Shown: positions 37,199 through 45,695, numbered from the stretch's first letter. The stretch is DNA of 64,000 nt from Microbacterium testaceum StLB037 (GCF_008763945.1 NZ_VTQH01000002.1:31559-95558); one strand, 5' to 3'. Translations and numbers: made by a program. Notes: a model not told the origin generated them from the letters alone.

Positions 37199-37467
37199 GT
37201 TGTGTGGGGACGTGGGGTGGGGGCGGGGCTGGTGGGGCGTCTGGGAGCGGGGGGCGGCGAGGGTTGCGGGCGGTGTGAGCGCAGGGGCGGCCGATGGGTG
37301 GCGTGAGCGCGGGGACGACGTGGGGTTGCGGGCGCCTGTGGGCGGGCTGAGTGCGAGGACGGCATGGTGAGACCGGCAGGGGGTCGGGTCGGGAGACCCG
37401 GGGTTCAATTCGGGGGTGGGCGCGTGGTCGTGCGCACGAGGGGTGGCGTCGGGGCTACGGGATCACC
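37199..37467. repeat. G-rich intergenic stretch with quadruplex-type G-tracts and degenerate repeats
   Basis: The plus strand is strongly G-biased. Four runs of at least four G occur within 37206-37228 with loops of 4, 1 and 1 nt, the pattern of a stable G-quadruplex. The word GGGTTGCGGGCG recurs at 37261 and 37323, with GTGAGCGC between them, suggesting degenerate repeats of about 62 bp. I see no gene here. Confidence 0.7.
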
Positions 37468-38292
37468 TCAGCGGCGTGACGCGATGTCGGTTTGCAACAG
37501 GAGCAGTCCGAGCCGGTCGAAACCGCCCAGATCCTGTCGGCGGTCCGCCCACATGCGCTGATCTCGTCGGACGTCGTGCACGAGGGCGGGATCGATGTCG
37601 GCGATGGCGAGTCCCTCGCGCTCGTCGACGGCCGCGATCCGGCGTCCGAGAGGGTCGAAGACGCCAGAGCCGCCGATGAAGTCGCTCGGGGCTCCGACAA
37701 GGCCGCTGTAGACGACGTAGATCCCGTTGTCGAGAGCGCGTGCGGCCAGATGGAGGTCGCGACGGCGCTCACCGCCCGGGAAATACGCGCCGCTGTTGAG
37801 GTAGACGGTGGCTCCGGCCGATGCGGCGGCGGACGCATGCTCGGGGAAGTTCGCGTCGTAACAGACCGAGAGCGCGAACTCGACGTCGGCGATCCGGAAC
37901 GAGAACCCCCGTGCGCCCGGCGTGAAGATGGCGCGCTCGGGTGCGTGCAGGTGCTGCTTGGAGTACGCCGCGTGCAGAGGTGCGCCGGGAACGACGAGGA
38001 GGTCGGTCAGGGTGCGGTGGCTGTCGTGTTGCAGCGCTGTGTTCACCACGGCGACCACACCGGTTGTGTCGACGGCATTCTGCAGAGGGCCGAGCCAGGC
38101 GAGGTCGTCGAGCCCCGGCAGTGCGCCTGCGAACGCGGTTTCGTCGTAGCCGGTGACGAACGCTTCGGGAAAGAGGATGAGCTCCGCGCCGGCCGCGGCG
38201 CTTTCGACGACGAACTGTGCGGCGCGGGTGACGTTGAGCTCCACGGCGCCGGGAACGGCTTCGGCTTGGACAGTGGCGATGCGGACGGGCAC
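37468..38292 (-). CDS. Carbon-nitrogen hydrolase (nitrilase superfamily amidase)
   Basis: 274 residues. The catalytic triad is complete: Glu in FPEAFVTGY, Lys in YSKQHLHAPE, Cys in SVCYDANFPE. These enzymes hydrolyse amides or nitriles; the substrate is unknown. The GTG at 38292 has no obvious ribosome-binding site, and CAGACT about 8 nt upstream could be a -10 element of a leaderless promoter. It is flanked on both sides by G-tract-rich spacers. Confidence 0.88.
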   Translation of the reverse strand: MPVRIATVQAEAVPGAVELNVTRAAQFVVESAAAGAELILFPEAFVTGYDETAFAGALPGLDDLAWLGPLQNAVDTTGVVAVVNTALQHDSHRTLTDLLVVPGAPLHAAYSKQHLHAPERAIFTPGARGFSFRIADVEFALSVCYDANFPEHASAAASAGATVYLNSGAYFPGGERRRDLHLAARALDNGIYVVYSGLVGAPSDFIGGSGVFDPLGRRIAAVDEREGLAIADIDPALVHDVRRDQRMWADRRQDLGGFDRLGLLLLQTDIASRR

Positions 38293-38307
38293 GGGGACAG
38301 TCTGGCA

Positions 38308-38345
38308 GGGGCAGGGGCGGGGGTCAGCGCGGGGCAGGGGGCGGC
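38308..38345. repeat. G-tract cluster upstream of the nitrilase gene
   Basis: G-runs at 38308-38311, 38314-38317, 38319-38323, 38331-38334 and 38337 onward, a quadruplex-forming pattern on the plus strand. It lies in the 177-bp spacer 38293-38469 that holds the promoter region of the nitrilase; otherwise nothing recognisable. Confidence 0.6.
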
Positions 38346-38469
38346 GAGGGTGGAGGTGAACGCCCAGGCGCGGGTGGGGCGGGGGTCCTGCGCGGCGCTC
38401 GTGCCCAGGCCCGTGGCGACGCGGGCTCAGGGAGGGTCGGTCCCGCGCGCGGCCCGTCCGATGCCGACC

Positions 38470-40251
38470 TCAGAAGGGTGGTGGGTCGGTGTCGTAGGTG
38501 CCGCCGAGGGGTGAGACCCAGGTGGTGGGGGCGTCGGGTGGGTGGTCGATGTCCCAGCGGGTTTCGTGGCGGAGGCGGTGGTGATGGCGGCATTTGGGGT
38601 CGAGGTTGTCGTCGTCGGTGGTGCCGCCGTCGGCCCAGGCGGTGAGGTGGTCGATGTCGCAGTCGCGTGCGGCGCGGTTGCACCCCGGGAACACGCAGGT
38701 GGGTGAGGTGATCCCCAGCCACCGGCGCAGCGCGACGGGCACCCGGTAGGTCTTGCGGTCGAGCACGAGGGGTGCGCCGGTGACGGGGTGGGTGAGCAGG
38801 CGGATCCACGAGGTGGCGGTGCCGGCGAGGCGTCGTGCGGTGTCGAGGTCGATGGGTCCGTAGCCCTCGAGGGTGGCGGGTTCGGTGTCGGCGCCGAGGA
38901 GCGTGAGCGCGGGGACGGTGAAGATGATCGTCGCCGGTGGGGCGGAGCGGAACGTGCGCGGTGAGGCAGGCGCGACAGGCGCGGGCGGGTCGTCGCGTGT
39001 TGCGGGCGGGTCGTCGTGCGGTGCGGGCGGGCCATCTGGCGGCGCCGTCAAGCCGCCGTGCGGTGCGGGTGAGCCGTCGTGCGGTGCGGGTGAGCCGTCG
39101 TGCGGTACGGGCGAGGCGCCGTGCGACGCGGGCGACGGTGTGGAGCGGGTAGTGCTGTTCGCGCCGGGCGCGGTAACGGAAGCGTTGGGGAACACGGGTG
39201 GGGCCGTCGTCGCAGCCTTCGGGGCATCCGTCATCGTCACGAGGTCGGCGAACGCGTCGGCGCGCAGCTGCGCGAGGGTGCGTTCTTCGTCGGGCGCAGC
39301 ACGCACGTGCCGGGCGGCTTTGTCGAGGCGGGACATGACAGCGTGCGCCCGGTCAGCGGGGAGCAGCGCGTGCAGGGAGGCCATGCCATCCAGCTCCGCC
39401 CGCATCCACACCCCGCGGTCCTCCGCGGCGCGGCGATGACGGGCCTCGATCGACTCCGCGTGCACGCGTTCACGAATCGCGCGGGCTGCGACGGCGAACT
39501 TCGCCGGGGTCAACACCAGCGCGGGCGGGCACGCTTCGTCGTCGAAACGCGCGAACGCGTCGGCGTCACCGGCGGGCAGGGTCGACGCCAACCGCGCCGC
39601 ATCGACCGCGTGCCTCTCGGACAGACGTCCCTCACCGAACGCGGCCCACAGCTTCGGGCACCCCACCGCCAGCGTCCGCGCGTGCGCGGCCCGCGTGCGA
39701 ACGGTCTGCTCGGATAGGTGCAGACGCACCGCGATCTCCGCCACCGCCGCGCGCTCGGCGAGATCGACGCGGTCACGCCGCACGGCCCTAGGGGTGCGGC
39801 CCCGGGGATCCTGCCACGCACGATCGAGCGTCGGGTCGGGGCCGACCCACGGTGTCGGATCGAACGCGGCGTCGTCGAGGATCGCCAGGATCAGGCGGTA
39901 CTCCTCCGCCGTCGCCCGCTGCCGCTCGGCGACCACGTTCTCCAGGTGGCCCACCCGCCCATCGACATCCGACACCGCCAGAAACGCGCTATCGAGCGGG
40001 TGCGCGAGGGCGTCCCCCTCCCACGCATCGACGCCACCGAGACCATCACACGGAAACACCTGCCCCGCAAGCACAGACACCTCACCGGGCGCCGGGCTGT
40101 CGGCATCCGTCCACCACTCGACATCGCCGCTTTCCCGGAAAGCCGCCCACTCCGCTTCGAACTCGAGCTCGTCATCACTCGGCCACGGCGCACCATCGCA
40201 CTCCCGAAACACCGGCGTCGGCCGGTCTGCGGAGCGTGGGCTGCGGGTCAT
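38470..40251 (-). CDS. DUF222 / HNH endonuclease family protein
   Basis: 593 residues. The N-terminal DUF222 region spans roughly residues 60-340, with a repetitive Pro/His/Asp-rich linker at about 370-430. The C-terminal HNH domain has CVFPGC, DCDIDHLTAWADGG, the DNLDPKCRHHHRLRH finger and W-x-I. The HNH motif predicts a metal-dependent nuclease. The family is abundant and multicopy in Actinobacteria with no settled function; links to mobile elements or stress have been proposed. The ATG lies 6 nt after the TAGCGT of a candidate DNA-damage promoter. The linker repeats suggest rapid evolution. Confidence 0.88.
   Translation of the reverse strand: MTRSPRSADRPTPVFRECDGAPWPSDDELEFEAEWAAFRESGDVEWWTDADSPAPGEVSVLAGQVFPCDGLGGVDAWEGDALAHPLDSAFLAVSDVDGRVGHLENVVAERQRATAEEYRLILAILDDAAFDPTPWVGPDPTLDRAWQDPRGRTPRAVRRDRVDLAERAAVAEIAVRLHLSEQTVRTRAAHARTLAVGCPKLWAAFGEGRLSERHAVDAARLASTLPAGDADAFARFDDEACPPALVLTPAKFAVAARAIRERVHAESIEARHRRAAEDRGVWMRAELDGMASLHALLPADRAHAVMSRLDKAARHVRAAPDEERTLAQLRADAFADLVTMTDAPKAATTAPPVFPNASVTAPGANSTTRSTPSPASHGASPVPHDGSPAPHDGSPAPHGGLTAPPDGPPAPHDDPPATRDDPPAPVAPASPRTFRSAPPATIIFTVPALTLLGADTEPATLEGYGPIDLDTARRLAGTATSWIRLLTHPVTGAPLVLDRKTYRVPVALRRWLGITSPTCVFPGCNRAARDCDIDHLTAWADGGTTDDDNLDPKCRHHHRLRHETRWDIDHPPDAPTTWVSPLGGTYDTDPPPF
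39000..39131. repeat. 21-bp tandem repeats encoding the linker of the DUF222-HNH protein
   Basis: Units of 21 bp (GTGAGCCGTCGTGCGGTGCG and variants; GSPAPHD in the protein) recur in register at 39069 and 39090, with diverged copies on both sides. Confidence 0.75.
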
Positions 40252-40257
40252 GGCAGA

Positions 40258-40280
40258 ACGCTATCGCCGACCTCCGACAT
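40258..40280 (-). promoter_or_regulatory. PafBC/RecA-NDp-like promoter of the DUF222-HNH gene
   Basis: Minus-strand reading: ATGTCGGAG (40272-40280), 8 nt, TAGCGT (40258-40263), 6 nt, ATG. The remainder of the 479-bp spacer 40252-40730 contains a tRNA-like block (about 40291-40356), a stretch with nothing recognisable, and the terminator at 40678. Confidence 0.65.
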
Positions 40281-40677
40281 CGGATCGGGGCGGGGGTTGC
40301 CGCAGGTGGAGGGCCCGTTCGCAGGGGAAAGGTCACGAGTCCGGGTGCCACCCGTGCCGCCGTCTGCAGGCGTGCGGAGCCAGCGCATGCGGGGAGTTCG
40401 CGTGGGGTTTGCGCGACGACCCGCCGATGGTCGGAGCACCTCGCACACGGGAGTGAGGGCCCGCCGTGGCCCGCGGACGACTGTGGGGATCGCGACCTGT
40501 GGCGGGGCGAAGGTCGTCGAGCCCGGCGGGCGCGCGGCGAACGAGGCTCACATCCGCGCACTCATGCCGGCTCTCCGCTGATGACGCGATCGCAGCCTTG
40601 TCCCGGCTGCCGGACCGACACGCAGGAGGAGGCGCCCTCGCCCGGCCCCGGGCGTCTTCGCCGCGCTGAGCTCGAAA

Positions 40678-40718
40678 AGACGCCCCCGCCCCCGGTCGAC
40701 CCGGGAGCGGGAGCGTCT
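40678..40718 (-). terminator. Terminator of the M1 metallopeptidase gene
   Basis: An 18-bp stem with two mismatches (AGACGCTCCCGCTCCCGG on the minus strand and its partner), loop TCGA, followed by TTTTC, 12 bp after the stop. Confidence 0.88.
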
Positions 40719-40730
40719 ACCGCGCGACGA

Positions 40731-43112
40731 TCAGATCGCGTCGGACGCTCGAGTCACCCGCCGACGTCGCACCGCCATGACCGACAGCGCCGCGCCGCCG
40801 ATGACAGCCGCAAGAGCCCACATCATCGCCGCGATCGGCGCTTCCGAGCCGGTCGCGCCGAGCTGACCGGGCCCGGCAGGCGGAACGGCCGCAGCGGACA
40901 CCGACGGCGAGGCCGACGGCGAGGGAACGACCGCGGCAACGACCGGCCCGACGGGCGCGCTCGTGCGCGACTGAGTGAGATAGTCGGTGAGGTTGCCCGT
41001 CACGGTCACCGTCACCGTTCGTCCCTCGGCGGTGGGCGGGATCACATAGGTGGGGGTCGTGGCATCCGGGATCGGAGTCCCGTCGACGGCCCAGGAATAC
41101 GCGAACGAGGTGCCCTCGGTCCACCCGGGGGTGGTCGCCGTGAGCATCGAACCGACCGCGGTCTCGCCCACGATGACCGGCGCCTGTGCGTCGACGGGAT
41201 ACTCCCGCACCGCGAGTGTGCTCGCACACACCGCGCACGTTCCGCCGAGGCTTGTGACGGCCTCGGCGGTGAGGACGCCACCGGAGGCGTCGTCGGCGAT
41301 CGTCACCTCGAACGTCGTCGTGGCGGTGCGTCCGGGGTCGGTCGCAGGAATGGTCCAGACCAACTCGTCACCGGACAGCGTCACACCGACGGGCAGGGTG
41401 GCCTCGTTGATCGAGGCGCGATCCAGGATGCCGCTGACATCCAGCGTCGCGGTCGAGGAGGCGAGCGGGACGAGCCCGGTGTTGTCGGCCGTGAGCGTAT
41501 AGCTCGTGGAAGCTTCGCGATCGAGTGGAGCGGTCGCCGCCGTGGTCAGCGCGAGTGTGAACTGGTCGGGCCACGCGGGCTTGTCGGCATCCAGGATCCA
41601 GTCCGTGTAGAACGCCTCCAGGTCGCGGCCGGAAATCTCCTCGGCGAGGGCGAGGAGGTCGGCTCCGGTCGTGCTGGTCCCGCTGTTGCGTAGCTGCCAC
41701 TGCTTCACGACGTCGAAGAACGCGTCGTCGCCAATCGCCACGCGAAGCGCCGCCCAGAACTGCGCCGACCGGTCGTAGGTCTGATAGTCGTACAGGGAGG
41801 CGGAGTCGGTCTGGGCTCCGGGGGCGATGGTCCAGTCGGCTTCTTCCGCCGGCGTGCTGTTCCACGCGTCGAACTGCGCCTCGCGAGAGGCGGTGCCGGC
41901 GCCGAACCCGTCGCTGCCGGCGTAGTAGCTCTCGGACCAGGTGGCCATGCCCTCGGCGACCCAGATGTCGGTCCACGTCGTGGGGGACACGTTGTTGCCG
42001 TACCACTGGTGGGCGAGCTCGTGCACGAGGGTGCTGGTGTTGATCCGCGTCGGGAAGAACGAGCGGTCCTGCGTCTCGAGCGCGTAATTGATTCCGCGCG
42101 GGACGCGATCGACGACAACGCCCGCGCTGCGGCCCGGGTAGGGACCGTAGAGGGACTCGAGGTTGCGGATGATCGGCCCGAGCTGGCTCACCGCCGTGGT
42201 CACGGTCGCCTTGTTCGCCGTGGTCGATGTTGAGTCGACGAACGACCACGCCGGGATCGTGCTGCCGTCGGTGAGGGTCACCGACGATTCGATGACGTCG
42301 TAGCGTCCGATCGAGATGAGGAGCAACTCGGATGCCATCTGCTTCGTCTGCTGCCAGGCCCAGGTCGTGCGGGTTCCATCCGCCGAGGGCGTCTTCGACA
42401 GCAGTTCGCCGTTGCTGACGGCGGCGGCCGGGGCCGCTCCCGCACCGGTGGCGTCGGTCAGGGTCGTCGGAACGTCGAGGGAGATCGAGTAGGTGGCCTT
42501 GTCGCCCGGCGTGTTGTTGTGAGGGAATCCGGTCATGTTGCCGACCGGTTGACCGAGCATCGTCGCCCCGTCGGTGGTGGCGTTCCACCCCTCGTACGAG
42601 CCGTCGGCGTCGACGTGGGCCTGTGGGACCCCGTGATAGGCGATCGTGACCCGGAACTCGCCCGTGACCGGGGTGGCGGGGGTCACGACGAGCTTGTGCC
42701 GGATCGCGCCGGCGTCGATGTCGCGCTGCCACGCGGCGGGCGTGCCGTCCACCGTCACGGAGTCGACCACGAGCCCTTCGAAGTCGAGCGAGAAGCTGCG
42801 CAGCGGCGCGGAGGCGCGAGCGGTCATCGTCGAGGTCGCGACGATGGAGCCCGCGACGACCGAGCCGGTCTGCACCGCATCGGGGGTCCACGCGAGGTCG
42901 ATGTCGTAGTTGAGGGCGTCGTAGCCGCCGTTGCCGACATTCGGGAACATCGCGTCGCCCGAGGTGCGCGCGCCGTCCACCGGGTCGGCCGCGACCGCCG
43001 GCGCGACGGACGACGAGACGAGCCCCGCCACGAGTGCGGCCGTTCCCAGTGTCAGGAGTGAGCGGCGGAAGAGGGGAGGGTGCGAGGGAGGGGCTGCCGT
43101 AGCCTGGCGCAT
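40731..43112 (-). CDS. Secreted, cell-wall-anchored M1 family metallopeptidase
   Basis: 793 residues. In order: signal peptide (basic FRRS then LLTLGTAALVAGLVSS, cleavage near AVAADP); an aminopeptidase N-type N-terminal domain; gluzincin catalytic centre HELAHQW with the third ligand in VAEGMATW about 19 residues on; a later immunoglobulin-like domain; a Ser/Pro/Ala-rich stretch; and a C-terminal sorting-type signal LGATG followed by a hydrophobic helix and RRRR. LGATG is a variant of LPxTG/LAxTG. It probably degrades peptides at the cell surface. The frame is monocistronic and no ribosome-binding site is obvious at 43112. Confidence 0.88.
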   Translation of the reverse strand: MRQATAAPPSHPPLFRRSLLTLGTAALVAGLVSSSVAPAVAADPVDGARTSGDAMFPNVGNGGYDALNYDIDLAWTPDAVQTGSVVAGSIVATSTMTARASAPLRSFSLDFEGLVVDSVTVDGTPAAWQRDIDAGAIRHKLVVTPATPVTGEFRVTIAYHGVPQAHVDADGSYEGWNATTDGATMLGQPVGNMTGFPHNNTPGDKATYSISLDVPTTLTDATGAGAAPAAAVSNGELLSKTPSADGTRTTWAWQQTKQMASELLLISIGRYDVIESSVTLTDGSTIPAWSFVDSTSTTANKATVTTAVSQLGPIIRNLESLYGPYPGRSAGVVVDRVPRGINYALETQDRSFFPTRINTSTLVHELAHQWYGNNVSPTTWTDIWVAEGMATWSESYYAGSDGFGAGTASREAQFDAWNSTPAEEADWTIAPGAQTDSASLYDYQTYDRSAQFWAALRVAIGDDAFFDVVKQWQLRNSGTSTTGADLLALAEEISGRDLEAFYTDWILDADKPAWPDQFTLALTTAATAPLDREASTSYTLTADNTGLVPLASSTATLDVSGILDRASINEATLPVGVTLSGDELVWTIPATDPGRTATTTFEVTIADDASGGVLTAEAVTSLGGTCAVCASTLAVREYPVDAQAPVIVGETAVGSMLTATTPGWTEGTSFAYSWAVDGTPIPDATTPTYVIPPTAEGRTVTVTVTGNLTDYLTQSRTSAPVGPVVAAVVPSPSASPSVSAAAVPPAGPGQLGATGSEAPIAAMMWALAAVIGGAALSVMAVRRRRVTRASDAI

Positions 43113-43346
43113 GTGTTCTGTCGTCCGTTCAGAAGATGCGGCGGCACACGTGAAAGGGAGCCGCCGAGGTGGTTGTCGCCACCGTAGGGGCGGCAGGTTT
43201 CGGCCGCGTGTCGAACGAGGGCGGGATCCGTCACAGGGGACGCATAGGCGCCATCGTGAACGTGCGCGTCCCGATGCACTCGCTCCGCACGGCTTCGACC
43301 TCCTGCCGGGAGGCGGTGCCTGTCGCGGCAGGCGTCCGTCCTCACC
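43113..43346. other. Intergenic spacer between the M1 peptidase and exonuclease genes
   Basis: A 234-bp stretch that must hold the M1 peptidase promoter. I see no RNA gene, conserved small ORF, strong hairpin or recognised regulator box. Confidence 0.5.
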
Positions 43347-44081
43347 TCAGCGGATCGGCCACGCCCCGTCGATCGCGGGAGCCGTGGCATCCAGCCGACC
43401 GATCTTCACGAAGTACTCCGTCAGGCTCGCCGCCTGCGCGCGGGCCCAGGCGATCTGCCGGGTGTGCAGCTCGTCGAGCGTCGAGGGCAGCCAGGGGCCG
43501 AACTTCTCGGCGAGGGCCAGGGCGAGCCGACCAGCGGCGACGGCGTCGGCGCAGGCCTGGTGGGCGGATTCGAGGGGAACGGAGTAGTGCTCGGCGACGA
43601 CCGAGAGCGTGCGCTTGCCGCGGCGATACCGGTCGAAGGTCTTGTCGACCACGAGCGGATCGATGACGGGGGAGGGAGCGGCGATGGGAGCCACCCCGTG
43701 GCGCACGGCTTCGTTCTTCAGCATCGAGAAGTCGAAGGGCGCGTTGTAGGCGACGACCGGGATGCCGGCGGCGAACAGCGCCCCGAGCGCCTCGACGACC
43801 TCGGCCACGACGCGCGGCGCCGGAGCGCCCTCGGCGCGAGCGCGCTCGGTGGAGATGCCGTGGATGGCCGCGGCCCCGGCCGGGATCTCGACGCCCGGGT
43901 CGGCGAGCCAGTCGCGCGCATCGACGACGTGACCGTCGGCATCGAGCACGCCCACGTGCGCGGTCACGATGCGATCGTTCTCGACATCGATCCCGGTCGT
44001 CTCGAGATCGAACACGCCGACGAGGCGCGCCCACTCGGGCGTCTGGAAGAGGGGGAGCGGCTCGGCCTGCCACGTGGTCAT
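43347..44081 (-). CDS. DEDDh 3'-5' exonuclease (DnaQ/epsilon-like)
   Basis: 244 residues. All four catalytic elements are visible: D and E in FDLETTGID (ExoI), D in YNAPFDFSML (ExoII), and H and D in SAHQACADA (ExoIIIe, DEDDh type). It is a stand-alone exonuclease, as in proofreading or repair auxiliaries, not fused to a polymerase or BRCT domain. The ATG lies 6 nt after TACCGT of a candidate DNA-damage promoter, which fits a repair role. It is divergent from the hydrolase at 44245, which has a matching promoter. Confidence 0.92.
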   Translation of the reverse strand: MTTWQAEPLPLFQTPEWARLVGVFDLETTGIDVENDRIVTAHVGVLDADGHVVDARDWLADPGVEIPAGAAAIHGISTERARAEGAPAPRVVAEVVEALGALFAAGIPVVAYNAPFDFSMLKNEAVRHGVAPIAAPSPVIDPLVVDKTFDRYRRGKRTLSVVAEHYSVPLESAHQACADAVAAGRLALALAEKFGPWLPSTLDELHTRQIAWARAQAASLTEYFVKIGRLDATAPAIDGAWPIR

Positions 44082-44087
44082 GCGCTC

Positions 44088-44110
44088 ACGGTAGAGCGGA
44101 GCTCCGACAT
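44088..44110 (-). promoter_or_regulatory. PafBC/RecA-NDp-like promoter of the DEDDh exonuclease gene
   Basis: Minus-strand reading: ATGTCGGAG (44102-44110), 8 nt, TACCGT (44088-44093), 6 nt, ATG at 44081. Confidence 0.68.
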
Positions 44111-44215
44111 CGCCGTCGAGGCGCGCAGAAGCGGGGCGGATGCCGGGGAGCCGGGGATCGCGAGGGTGTAGCGGAGACGGGGGACCGGCCCTGCTGGAGG
44201 CCCCCGGCACGGGCG

Positions 44216-44238
44216 ATGTCGGACCCCCCTCGTAGACT
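44216..44238 (+). promoter_or_regulatory. PafBC/RecA-NDp-like promoter of the 44245 hydrolase gene
   Basis: ATGTCGGAC (44216-44224), 8 nt, TAGACT (44233-44238), 6 nt, ATG at 44245. It forms a divergent pair with the exonuclease promoter in a 163-bp spacer. Confidence 0.68.
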
Positions 44239-44244
44239 CGACCC

Positions 44245-45117
44245 ATGCCGAACCCCTACGCCGAACGCCTCGCTCAGATCCCCGTCGTGCGGCGCGAGGC
44301 GAGCGTTCTCGGGGGGACGACGGCGTACTGGGTCTACGGCGACGACGACGCCGAGACGACCATTGTCGCGGTGCACGGCTTCCGCGGCGAGCACCACGGG
44401 CTCGATCCGGTGGTGGCGCATCTTCCCGGCATCCGGGTCATTTCTCCCGATCTTCCCGGGTTCGGTGAGACTGCGCCGTTCCGCGGCCGACCCCACGATC
44501 TCGACACCTACGCCGCGTGGCTGCGCGCGTTCGTCGAGGAGGTCGCTCCGGATGCCGTGGTGCTCGGCCACTCGTTCGGCTCGATCGTCGCGTCGGCGGC
44601 GGTGGCGGGTGGGCTGTCGACGCCGAGGCTCATCCTCGTCAACCCGATCGGGGCGCCCGCGCTCGAGGGCCCGCGCGGGATCCTCACCCGCCTCGCCGTC
44701 TTCTACTACCTCGCCGGGGCCAAGCTGCCGCGCGCCCTCGGCGACGCCCTGCTGCGCAACGGCCTCATCGTGCGCGTGATGAGCAACGCCATGGCCAAGA
44801 CGCGCGACCCCGAGCTGCGCCGCTTCGTGCACGAGCAGCACGACGAGTACTTCTCGCGCTTCGCCGACCGCGACGTGCTGCACGAGGCTTTCGTGACGAG
44901 CGTCTCGCACGACGTGCGGGAGTTCGCCCCGCGCATCGCCCAGCCGACGTTGCTCATCGCGGCCGAGAAAGACGACATCACTCCGATCGAGGCCGAGCGC
45001 CACCTCGCCACGCTCTTCCCCGACGCGCGGCTCGTCGAGATCCCCGAGGTCGGGCACCTGATCCATTACGAGACGCCCGGGGCCGCGGCATCCGCGATCG
45101 TCGAATTCCTCGGTTAG
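44245..45117 (+). CDS. Alpha/beta hydrolase
   Basis: 290 residues. Oxyanion-hole segment VAVHGFRGEHHG, nucleophile elbow GHSFGS, acid in EKDDITP and catalytic His in EVGHLIHY. Substrate unknown; cytosolic by sequence. Its leaderless-type promoter matches the divergent exonuclease gene. Its stop overlaps the stop of the convergent CGNR gene in the tetranucleotide TTAG. Confidence 0.88.
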   Translation: MPNPYAERLAQIPVVRREASVLGGTTAYWVYGDDDAETTIVAVHGFRGEHHGLDPVVAHLPGIRVISPDLPGFGETAPFRGRPHDLDTYAAWLRAFVEEVAPDAVVLGHSFGSIVASAAVAGGLSTPRLILVNPIGAPALEGPRGILTRLAVFYYLAGAKLPRALGDALLRNGLIVRVMSNAMAKTRDPELRRFVHEQHDEYFSRFADRDVLHEAFVTSVSHDVREFAPRIAQPTLLIAAEKDDITPIEAERHLATLFPDARLVEIPEVGHLIHYETPGAAASAIVEFLG

Positions 45118-45668
45118 GCCCCGGCACGGCGCTTGCGGTACGCGTTCACGTTCATGCGGTTGCCGCAGTTGCCGGCGTCGCAGTACCGCTTCGAGCCGTT
45201 CTTCGAGAAGTCGACGTAGACGCCGTTGCAATCGTCGGCATCGCAGACGCGCACCCGGTCGTATTCGTCGGCGCGGATGACATCGACGAAGGCGAGCGCC
45301 GTCTCGACGAGGATGCGGGTGGCCAGGGGATCCGCGGGGTCGCTCGCGTGGATGTGCCAGTCCAGGCCGTCGTGCCGCACGAGCTGGGGGAGCGCGCGTC
45401 CGTCGGCGAGCATCGCGTTCACGAGCGGAACCGCCCCGTCGCGGTCGGCGCTCCACAGCTGCAGAATGCGGGACCGGATGCCGCGGACGGCGGCGAGCTC
45501 GCGAGCGTCGCGCGTGCGCGAGCCGGTGTAGCCGTGGGTCTCGGTGAAGGCCTCGAGATCGGACACCTCGACGAGGGTGTCGACCCCGCTCACGTCGGTG
45601 TGGGGCAGGGTGTTCACGAGTTCGACGGCGGCGCGCAGCACGAGTTCGGTGTCACGAATGAAGACCAC
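45114..45668 (-). CDS. CGNR zinc-finger transcriptional regulator
   Basis: 184 residues. An N-terminal ABATE-type stress-sensing domain and a C-terminal CGNR zinc finger: VCDADDCNGVYVD supplies the first cysteines and RYCDAGNCGNRMNV the last, followed by a basic tail (YRKRR). CGNR proteins are putative regulators, frequently encoded beside transporters. The GTG at 45668 has AGGAG 5 nt upstream. A perfect 12-bp inverted repeat lies in the 71-bp spacer to the divergent EamA transporter gene, which is therefore the likely target. Confidence 0.92.
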   Translation of the reverse strand: MVFIRDTELVLRAAVELVNTLPHTDVSGVDTLVEVSDLEAFTETHGYTGSRTRDARELAAVRGIRSRILQLWSADRDGAVPLVNAMLADGRALPQLVRHDGLDWHIHASDPADPLATRILVETALAFVDVIRADEYDRVRVCDADDCNGVYVDFSKNGSKRYCDAGNCGNRMNVNAYRKRRAGA

Positions 45669-45695
45669 GTTGACTCCTGACAGGTAGAGGCCGTA

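Noticed and set aside
37386..37420. T-loop-like GGTTCAATTC with adjacent GGGTC/GACCC hairpin, suggesting a tRNA
   Set aside because: The flanks of the loop (CGGGG on both sides) cannot pair, and no acceptor or anticodon arm can be built; it is part of the G-rich stretch.
40248..40448. Short minus-strand ORF containing GGTRTRDLSP
   Set aside because: This peptide pattern typically comes from antisense translation of tRNA-like DNA; the frame overlaps the nuclease promoter and has no independent support.
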